NCBI GenBank assembly: GCA_964608595.1
Contig: CAZSOU010000041.1
Span: forward strand, 1 to 20,199
DNA: 20,199 nucleotides
Direction: 5' to 3'
Source of the DNA: Oleiagrimonas sp964608595
GTDB lineage: Bacteria > Pseudomonadota > Gammaproteobacteria > Xanthomonadales > Rhodanobacteraceae
Numbering within the stretch: position 1 is the stretch's first letter; each line of letters opens with the position of its first letter. This document shows, in pieces, positions 12,836-18,727 of this stretch. The position numbers were made by a program, and so were the translations under genes. The notes beneath the pieces were generated by a model. The model searched no databases and was not told the origin of the DNA. It was given only the letters and a program-made list of their open reading frames with translations.

Positions 12836-15436
12836 ATGAATCCCGCCACCTGCGATCGCGTCCCCTCCATTCTTCTCGTCACGCCGCATCGTGACGATCG
12901 TCGGACCTTGTTCAACGTACTGGATCAGCATGGCTTCGATACCATCCATGCTGCACGCGACGTTGCCCAGGCAAGCACGCTCCTGGCGGATCGGCCGCCC
13001 GTGGATCTGGTGCTGATCGAATTTTTCGGCGAAGCGAAGGAAACCCTGGCGTTCTGCCAGTACCTGCAGGAGTTGCCCGAATACCGGCAAACCCGGATTC
13101 TGGGTCTTGTGGCCCGACACCCGGCGCACCGCGTTTGGGATCGCGACAACAACCCGCGCGGCGTGGATGGTTGGCTTTCCACGCCGGTCCAGGCCGAGGC
13201 CGCGCTGGAACTGGTGAACGACACGCTCGACCAACCGCATCTTGCGCCCGAACCGGCGACGGTGCCGCCGGTGTCGGAAGGTGACAGCTACCGGTTCGCA
13301 TTCGAGGGCGATGATCGCGAATGGATCGTCTCGGGTACCGACGGCATCGTGCTCGAAGTCAATCCGGCATTTGCCGACCATACCGGTTTCGATGTCGACG
13401 ACGTTCGCGACCAATCGCTGGCCGCATTGCTGGGTGAAGGGGAGCAGACCCTGGATGCGCTCGGAGAAAACCTTGCCCGAGAGGGCAGGTTGGAACGCAT
13501 CGTCAGGCGTCCGCGTCGCGATGGGCACCAGGACCTGATGCGGGCCACGACCCGTTTGGCCATGCGTGGCGGGACCGTCGTGCATGTCACATCATTGCAG
13601 CATCATGGTCCGATCGCGCATGCCCGCACCATGCTCAACTTGCTGGCGCGATTGCACGTGGCCGGCAGCGGCGATGCCGGCATGCGCGAGGCTGTGCATC
13701 TTTTGATGACGGCCTTGCCTCTCGATTTCGTGGGCATCTACGCCGCGTTGCCGGAGTCCAGCGGCGAACCGGAAATGCGCGTGCAGGAATTTCGCGAGCC
13801 CCTGGCGCTGACGGATGACGTCCCCGATGTCCTGCAGCAACCCGTGCTCAAGCTGGTGCTTGATGGCGAAACCCTGATGCATTCCAGCGACGCCCGCCGT
13901 CTGGCCGGCTCGGATGAATTCGTCGGCGCCATGGGATTCACGGCGTTTGCCGGCCTGCCGCTTGTGGATGAACGCAAGAACGTCCTTGGTGCCTTGCTGG
14001 CGGGCAGTCGTCAGGCGTGGGAATCGCACACGCTGGTGCCGGAAACGTTGCGTGCGGCTTGCACGCGTTTCGCATTCGACATGGAGCTGGAGCGTTCGCG
14101 CCAGCAGGGAAGGGATCGTGGTCTGCTTGATGGCTTGACCCATTTGCCCAATCGCCTGCTGTTCAATGATCGTCTGGACACGACGTTGCGCGAGGCACAC
14201 CGGACCGGCGAAATGTTTGCCGTGCTGTTTGTCGATCTGGATCGTTTCAAAAGCATCAACGATTCGCTCGGTCATTCCATTGGCGACGAAGTGCTGGTTG
14301 CCGTGGCACGGCGTTTGCGCGGCAGCGTGCGCTCGTCCGACACGGTGGCCCGCTATGCCGGCGACGAGTTCATCATCATCCTGCGTCACATCACCCAGCG
14401 TGACGATGTCTTGCGCATCGCCGACAAGATCGTGCACCTGATGGATGCACCGTTGATGCTTGCCGACGGCTCCGAATTGCATATCACCGCGTCCATCGGC
14501 ATCAGTTTTTATCCGGACGATGCCGCCGTCGGCGAGGACCTGCTCAAGCACGCCGACATGGCCATGTACAGCGCCAAGGGCAAAGGCCGCAACGGTTATC
14601 AAGTCTACGTCGCGATGCCGGACAAATCGCATCAACAGCGCGTGGCGCTGGAGTCCAAGCTGCGTCAGGCGGAAAAAAACGGCGAGTTGCGCCTGCACTA
14701 CCAGCCGCAGGTGGATGCCGACAGCGAAGATATTGTCGGCATGGAAGCACTGGTACGCTGGGAGCACCCCGAATTGGGCATGATCAGTCCGGGGTTCTTC
14801 ATTCCATTGGCCGAAGAGACCGGGCTCATCATCAGCATCGGCGAGTGGGTCCTGCGCACCGCCTGCGAGGCGACCGCACGCTGGCACAAACGTTACGGCT
14901 TGCCTTTGCGTATCGGTGTGAACCTTTCGGCCATGCAGTTGATGCAGCCGAACTTGTCGGAGATGGTCCGCTCGGCCATCGCCGAAAGCGGATTGGCGCC
15001 GGACTCCCTGGAGCTGGAGGTCACCGAGAGCATCAGTGTCAAATCCATTCCCAACCTGCTGGAAAACCTGAAGTCGCTGCACGACATCGGTTGCCGGCTG
15101 GCCATCGACGATTTCGGTACGGGGCAATCGTCCCTGGACTATCTGAAAAACCTGCCGGCCGACCGCATCAAGATCGACCAGAGCTTTGTGCGCAACATCG
15201 GTGTGGACCCGGACGACGAGGCCATCGTCAAAGCCACCATCGACATGGCACACAGCCTCAACCGTGCCGTGGTCGCCGAGGGGGTTGAAACCGAGGCGCA
15301 TCTCGACTTTCTGCGTGCTCAGGCGTGTGACGAATTGCAGGGCTATCTTTTTTGCCGGCCGCTGGCACGCAATGCTTTTGATGCACTGCTGGCCGAGCGT
15401 CAGCGCCTGCTTGCATGCGCCGACTCGACGGCCTGA
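12836..15436 (+). CDS. Degenerate receiver-PAS-GAF-GGDEF-EAL protein (c-di-GMP turnover)
   Basis: This 866-aa cytosolic protein should make or break cyclic di-GMP. Residues about 10-130 are a receiver-like domain in which the acidic pair is T16-P17, the phosphorylated Asp is E62 (L-I-E-F-F) and the switch Lys is T116. It therefore probably cannot be phosphorylated. About 150-255 looks like PAS and about 260-420 like GAF. The GGDEF domain (430-590) carries A508-G-D-E-F512, a variant found in some active cyclases, with an intact inhibitory RxxD site (R499 to D502). The EAL domain (about 605-855) keeps E637-A-L, N-L-S, E-V-T-E, D758-D-F-G-T-G, K-I-D, A-E-G-V-E-T and Q-G-Y, so phosphodiesterase activity is likely. 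No TM segment is seen. It follows the small gene by 1 nt. Which activity dominates is unknown. Confidence 0.93.
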   Translation: MNPATCDRVPSILLVTPHRDDRRTLFNVLDQHGFDTIHAARDVAQASTLLADRPPVDLVLIEFFGEAKETLAFCQYLQELPEYRQTRILGLVARHPAHRVWDRDNNPRGVDGWLSTPVQAEAALELVNDTLDQPHLAPEPATVPPVSEGDSYRFAFEGDDREWIVSGTDGIVLEVNPAFADHTGFDVDDVRDQSLAALLGEGEQTLDALGENLAREGRLERIVRRPRRDGHQDLMRATTRLAMRGGTVVHVTSLQHHGPIAHARTMLNLLARLHVAGSGDAGMREAVHLLMTALPLDFVGIYAALPESSGEPEMRVQEFREPLALTDDVPDVLQQPVLKLVLDGETLMHSSDARRLAGSDEFVGAMGFTAFAGLPLVDERKNVLGALLAGSRQAWESHTLVPETLRAACTRFAFDMELERSRQQGRDRGLLDGLTHLPNRLLFNDRLDTTLREAHRTGEMFAVLFVDLDRFKSINDSLGHSIGDEVLVAVARRLRGSVRSSDTVARYAGDEFIIILRHITQRDDVLRIADKIVHLMDAPLMLADGSELHITASIGISFYPDDAAVGEDLLKHADMAMYSAKGKGRNGYQVYVAMPDKSHQQRVALESKLRQAEKNGELRLHYQPQVDADSEDIVGMEALVRWEHPELGMISPGFFIPLAEETGLIISIGEWVLRTACEATARWHKRYGLPLRIGVNLSAMQLMQPNLSEMVRSAIAESGLAPDSLELEVTESISVKSIPNLLENLKSLHDIGCRLAIDDFGTGQSSLDYLKNLPADRIKIDQSFVRNIGVDPDDEAIVKATIDMAHSLNRAVVAEGVETEAHLDFLRAQACDELQGYLFCRPLARNAFDALLAERQRLLACADSTA

Positions 15437-15638
15437 CGGCATTTCTGCGGTCGCATCTGCAGGCACGCATCTTGTGCCTTACGGTTGTATGGCTCCGAAT
15501 GGAATCACGCGTTGTCGCGCATGAGATGACAGGGGCACGTCTGCAACACCGGATCATTCGGCGCTCAGGACACGTGCCGCTTGATGCCCCGCGAGCACGC
15601 CCCCATCTCGGCGGTGTAACGTGACGGTGCAGGTTGGT

Positions 15639-15665
15639 GAACTTGCCGTCGATTTGGCAGTCCTA
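15639..15665 (+). promoter_or_regulatory. Probable sigma-E promoter driving rpoE-rseA-mucD
   Basis: GAACTT (15639-15644) is the sigma-E -35 core. After a 16-nt spacer comes TCCTA (15661-15665), one change from the TCTnA pattern described for sigma-E promoters. It ends 46 bp before the rpoE start. Autoregulation of rpoE is established in related bacteria, so the position supports the call. The rest of the 275-bp gap after the GGDEF-EAL gene shows no ORF or clear terminator. Confidence 0.65.
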
Positions 15666-15711
15666 CAACGACGTGTGATTTGAATGTCCGCGTCAAGGGA
15701 GAACGGCCCGG

Positions 15712-16308
15712 ATGGGCAAAAACGAAGTGGATCGCGCTCTCGTCGAGCGGGTACAACAAGGTGATTCGCGGGCTTTCGACCTGTTGGTACGCAAGTATCA
15801 ACACAAGATCGTGGGCCTCATTTCGCGTTATGTCGCCGACCGCAGCGAATGTCAGGACGTGGCCCAGGAGGCTTTCCTGAGGGCGTGGCGTGCCATTCAT
15901 TCTTTTCGCGGCGACAGCGCCTTTTACACCTGGCTCTACAAGATTGCCGCCAATACGGCCAAGAACCACCTGGTGGCCAAGCGCCGGCGTCCGCCCAATG
16001 ATGACGTTGCGATGGAAGATGCCGTTTACGGCCCCAGCGCCGAACGCTTGTATGAAAATGCCACCCCCGAGCATGAAATGATGCGCCAGGAAATTGAACA
16101 AACGGTGCTGTCGGCTGTCCAAGAATTGCCCGATGAGCTGCGTACGGCCATCACCCTGCGGGAAGTGGACGGGCTCAGCTACGAGGAGATTGCCCGGACG
16201 ATGGATTGTCCCATTGGCACCGTGAGGTCACGCATTTTTCGTGCGCGCGAGGCAATCGACCAACAATTGCGGCCGTTGTTGCCTGGCCGCGAGGAGTCGT
16301 CAAAATGA
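15712..16308 (+). CDS. rpoE: Extracytoplasmic-function sigma factor RpoE (AlgU)
   Basis: This 198-aa ECF sigma factor should direct RNA polymerase to envelope-stress promoters. Region 2 (about 20-87) has the Y-Q-x-K-I-x-x-L-I, D-V-A-Q-E-A-F-L-R-A-W and F-x-T-W-L-Y-x-I-A-x-N-x-A-K-N motifs. Region 4 (about 128-182) has L-P-x-E-L-R-x-A-I-x-L-R-E-x-x-G-L-S-Y-E-E-I and the helix-turn-helix C-P-I-G-T-V-R-S-R-I. These are hallmarks of the RpoE/AlgU subgroup. AAGGGAGA at 15695-15702, 9 nt from the ATG, sets the start. It overlaps rseA in an ATGA junction, which keeps sigma and anti-sigma factor in balance. Confidence 0.96.
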   Translation: MGKNEVDRALVERVQQGDSRAFDLLVRKYQHKIVGLISRYVADRSECQDVAQEAFLRAWRAIHSFRGDSAFYTWLYKIAANTAKNHLVAKRRRPPNDDVAMEDAVYGPSAERLYENATPEHEMMRQEIEQTVLSAVQELPDELRTAITLREVDGLSYEEIARTMDCPIGTVRSRIFRAREAIDQQLRPLLPGREESSK

Positions 16309-17006
16309 AACAAGCCGAACATGAAAATCTTTCCGCGCTGATGGACGGGGAGCTGGACTCGCACCAGTTCCGCTTCATGCTGCGGCGGATGGATGCCCAT
16401 GCGTCCCTGACCGCCGCCTGGGAGCGCTACCACCTTGTGGGCGACAGCCTGCGCCACGATTTGCACGGCCTGGCCGATGCCGACATGGCGGGACGCATCA
16501 TGCGCGAAATCGAAGCGGCTCCCGGGACGCGGACCAGACATGCATCGCACCGTTGGTTGCGTTGGTCGGCCGGCGGGGCCATCGCGGCAGGCGTGGCAGT
16601 GGCGGCTCTGGTGGTCGTGCAGCCGCAGATGGGCAAGCAGCCCATGCAGGCAGCCCGATCGGCCGTCTCCACGGATGCCGGTACGGTAGCGACCTCGGGC
16701 AAGGATGCGGCCTCGTCATCCACCGATGTGCCCATGAGCGCGCCCACCGTGCCGCGATGGTTGTCGGCGTCTCCCGCGGCAGCGCAACTGGCACAACCTG
16801 CCGCAGCCAACTTCTCGCCACGCGGGCAATTCCTCGGTCACTCCGAACCTTCCGGCTACTACTCGCCGGGCCTTGCGCCGTACATGACCATTCCGCACTC
16901 GAATGGCGGCCAGGTCGTGCATCGGGAAAGTCGTCACTGGTGGATACAGACACCTCCACCCCGGCAGCCGGTGACACCGCGAGGCTGGCGTCTCCAGGCG
17001 CAGTAG
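16305..17006 (+). CDS. rseA: Anti-sigma-E factor RseA
   Basis: This 233-aa inner-membrane protein should hold RpoE inactive until stress triggers its proteolysis. Residues 1 to about 75 are the cytosolic RseA-N domain, starting with the typical E-N-L-S-A-L-M-D-G-E-L and including W-x-R-Y-H-L-V-G-D. One TM helix lies at about 87-106. The periplasmic part (107-233) is rich in alanine, serine and proline with low complexity, and I see no conserved RseA-C domain, so the RseB contact may be absent; no rseB gene follows. The start is the ATG of the ATGA overlap with rpoE, with GAGGAG at 16291-16296 placed 8 nt upstream. The frame is open further upstream inside rpoE, but that is not coding. Confidence 0.93.
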   Translation: MKQAEHENLSALMDGELDSHQFRFMLRRMDAHASLTAAWERYHLVGDSLRHDLHGLADADMAGRIMREIEAAPGTRTRHASHRWLRWSAGGAIAAGVAVAALVVVQPQMGKQPMQAARSAVSTDAGTVATSGKDAASSSTDVPMSAPTVPRWLSASPAAAQLAQPAAANFSPRGQFLGHSEPSGYYSPGLAPYMTIPHSNGGQVVHRESRHWWIQTPPPRQPVTPRGWRLQAQ

Positions 17007-17118
17007 AACCCGCAACGCATTTGCAACATCTTCATCTGTCGGGTGCCATCATGGCCCCCGCGCCGGGCATGATTTTGCCGGCTGATCAAATCCCGCGACC
17101 CACATCTTCATTCCAGAC

Positions 17119-17129
17119 AGGAGGCCTCC
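17119..17129 (+). promoter_or_regulatory. mucD ribosome binding site inside a perfect palindrome
   Basis: A full AGGAGG (17119-17124) lies 9 nt before the mucD ATG. It overlaps the 10-bp palindrome GGAGGCCTCC (17120-17129). The palindrome leaves no room for a hairpin loop, so folding back within one mRNA is strained. It could pair between molecules or be fortuitous. The strong site suggests mucD is translated independently of rseA, 127 bp upstream. Confidence 0.6.
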
Positions 17130-17133
17130 ATCC

Positions 17134-18579
17134 ATGAATCGCATGAGCCTGCGGTTGACGACCGGACTTGCATTGCTGCTGGCGGCGGCAAGCGCGTATG
17201 CGGCGCAACTGCCCGATTTCACTCAGATCGTCAAAAAGAATGCTGCGGCCGTGGTGCACGTGAAAGCCCAATACGACGGCAGCAGCAGCGCGCACCGGTT
17301 CCCGGCGCGAGGCCCCCGTTCGCAACGCGGCCCGCAACAACTCCCGCCGGGCGTGCCGGAAATTTTCCGTCACTTCTTCGGGCAGCCGATGCCGCGCGGT
17401 CAAATGGAGCACACGTCCATCGGCACGGGTTTCATCATTTCCAGTGACGGTTACATTCTCACCAACGATCACGTGGTCGATCATGCCGACAAGGTGACCG
17501 TACGTCTGCGCGATCGTCGCGTGTTGACCGCGAAGGTGATCGGTACCGACAAGCCGTACGACATCGCGTTGCTCAAGGTTGATGCCAAGAACCTTCCCAC
17601 CGTGACGCTGGGGGATTCGTCCACGTTGGAGCCGGGGCAGTGGGTACTGGCGATCGGTATGCCGTTCACGTTCGACTACACGGTCACCCAGGGCATCGTC
17701 AGCGCGGTGGGTCGCAACTTCGGCAGCCAGGACCAGCCGGACGTGCCCTTCATCCAGACCGACGTGCCCATCAACCCCGGCAACTCCGGCGGTCCGCTGT
17801 TCAATCTGGACGGCCAGGTGGTCGGCATCAACTCGCAGATTTATTCCTCGACGGGCAGCTACGCCGGCGTGTCGTTCTCCATTCCCATCAATATCGCCAT
17901 GGATGCGGTGCGTCAGCTCAAGGACAAGGGCTATGTGTCGCGCGGCATGATCGGCGTGGTCATCCAGCAGGTGGATGCCGGGCAGGCAAAAGCTCTGGGC
18001 CTGCAGACCGCCAGTGGTGCGTTGGTGCATGAAGTCAAACCCGGCAGTCCGGCGGACAAGGCGGGGTTGCAGGTCGGCGACGTGATCGAGGCATTCAACG
18101 GCACGGAAATTCTCGACGCCGGATCGCTGCCGCCGATGGTGGCCGCGACCAAGCCGGGTACCGAAGTGACGCTCAAGGTGCTGCACCAGGGCAAGGCCGA
18201 AAACGTGAAGGTCAAGCTGGGTGCAAAGCCGCGTGACGAAGACTCCTATTCGTCCGTCAATCCGGAACATGCGACGTCCGGCAGCAACCCGCTCGGTTTC
18301 ACGGTCGAGAACATGACCGGCGAACAGCGTGAGCAACTGGGCCTCAAGAAGGGCCAGGGCGTGCTCATCACCAATGTTCAGGGACGTCAGGCGATGGAAG
18401 CGCATTTGCGTCCGGGCTATGTCATCACCATGGTGGGTCAGCATGTGGTCGGCAGCGTGAAGGATTTCGACAAATGGACCGCTGATGTCAAACCCGGCGA
18501 TACCGTGATGTTGCTGGTCCATGACAGCCGTGGCAACTCGGGTTTCGTCACCATCACCGTACCCAAGAACGGTCAGTGA
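17134..18579 (+). CDS. mucD: Periplasmic serine endoprotease of the Do/DegP family
   Basis: This 481-aa trypsin-like protease/chaperone should degrade misfolded envelope proteins. Residues 1-23 are a signal peptide (cleavage near AYA). The catalytic triad is H113 (T-N-D-H-V-V), D143 (Y-D-I-A-L-L-K) and S218 (G-N-S-G-G-P-L). PDZ1 spans about 270-365 and PDZ2 about 387-475. The regulatory loop around 48-85 is arginine-, proline- and glutamine-rich. The length and two PDZ domains match MucD/DegP. It closes the rpoE-rseA-mucD operon, the arrangement known from Xanthomonas relatives, and is followed by a terminator. This puts the protease under the control of the sigma factor it helps regulate. 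DegP or DegQ are possible alternative names. Confidence 0.95.
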   Translation: MNRMSLRLTTGLALLLAAASAYAAQLPDFTQIVKKNAAAVVHVKAQYDGSSSAHRFPARGPRSQRGPQQLPPGVPEIFRHFFGQPMPRGQMEHTSIGTGFIISSDGYILTNDHVVDHADKVTVRLRDRRVLTAKVIGTDKPYDIALLKVDAKNLPTVTLGDSSTLEPGQWVLAIGMPFTFDYTVTQGIVSAVGRNFGSQDQPDVPFIQTDVPINPGNSGGPLFNLDGQVVGINSQIYSSTGSYAGVSFSIPINIAMDAVRQLKDKGYVSRGMIGVVIQQVDAGQAKALGLQTASGALVHEVKPGSPADKAGLQVGDVIEAFNGTEILDAGSLPPMVAATKPGTEVTLKVLHQGKAENVKVKLGAKPRDEDSYSSVNPEHATSGSNPLGFTVENMTGEQREQLGLKKGQGVLITNVQGRQAMEAHLRPGYVITMVGQHVVGSVKDFDKWTADVKPGDTVMLLVHDSRGNSGFVTITVPKNGQ

Positions 18580-18587
18580 CGGCATCG

Positions 18588-18625
18588 GGCAGCCCGTGCG
18601 CGTTGTGCGTGAACGGGCTGCCTTT
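18588..18625 (+). terminator. Terminator of the rpoE-rseA-mucD operon
   Basis: GGCAGCCCGT (18588-18597) and ACGGGCTGCC (18613-18622) form a perfect 10-bp stem with a 15-nt loop, followed by TTT and then CC. It starts 8 nt after the mucD stop. The short T run makes it moderate rather than strong, and its right arm lies in the region of the lepA promoter. Confidence 0.72.
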
Positions 18626-18631
18626 CCATGC

Positions 18632-18637
18632 GATAAT
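18632..18637 (+). promoter_or_regulatory. Possible lepA promoter -10 box
   Basis: GATAAT matches the sigma-70 -10 consensus at five of six positions. The -35 at 17-nt spacing (GTGAAC, 18609-18614) is weak and sits in the right side of the preceding terminator hairpin. A start near 18644 would leave a leader of about 84 nt before lepA. Confidence 0.4.
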
Positions 18638-18648
18638 CCACGTTTTGG

Positions 18649-18667
18649 CGCCGCCTTCGGGGCGGCG
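18649..18667 (+). other. GC-rich hairpin in the lepA leader
   Basis: CGCCGCC (18649-18655) and GGCGGCG (18661-18667) pair perfectly over 7 bp around TTCGG. It would sit at the 5' end of an mRNA started from the -10 box just upstream. It is not followed by a T tract, so it is more likely a stabilising or regulatory leader hairpin than a terminator. Confidence 0.5.
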
Positions 18668-18727
18668 TCGTGCCGTGCGCAGGTACATTCCCGCTCCACG
18701 GCGGACACCGTCAGCACAGCACGATCT

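Noticed and set aside
13592..15466. A 624-aa minus-strand ORF opposite the GGDEF-EAL gene
   Set aside because: Antisense shadow; no recognisable domains, while the plus frame contains complete GGDEF and EAL signatures.
15534..15578. GGCACGT and ACGTGCC inverted arms in the gap before rpoE
   Set aside because: The 7-bp arms are separated by 31 nt with no further symmetry, which is expected by chance in GC-rich DNA.
17026..17111. Direct repeat ACATCTTCAT at 17026-17035 and 17102-17111
   Set aside because: Two 10-bp copies without flanking symmetry are too little to call a regulatory repeat or attachment site.
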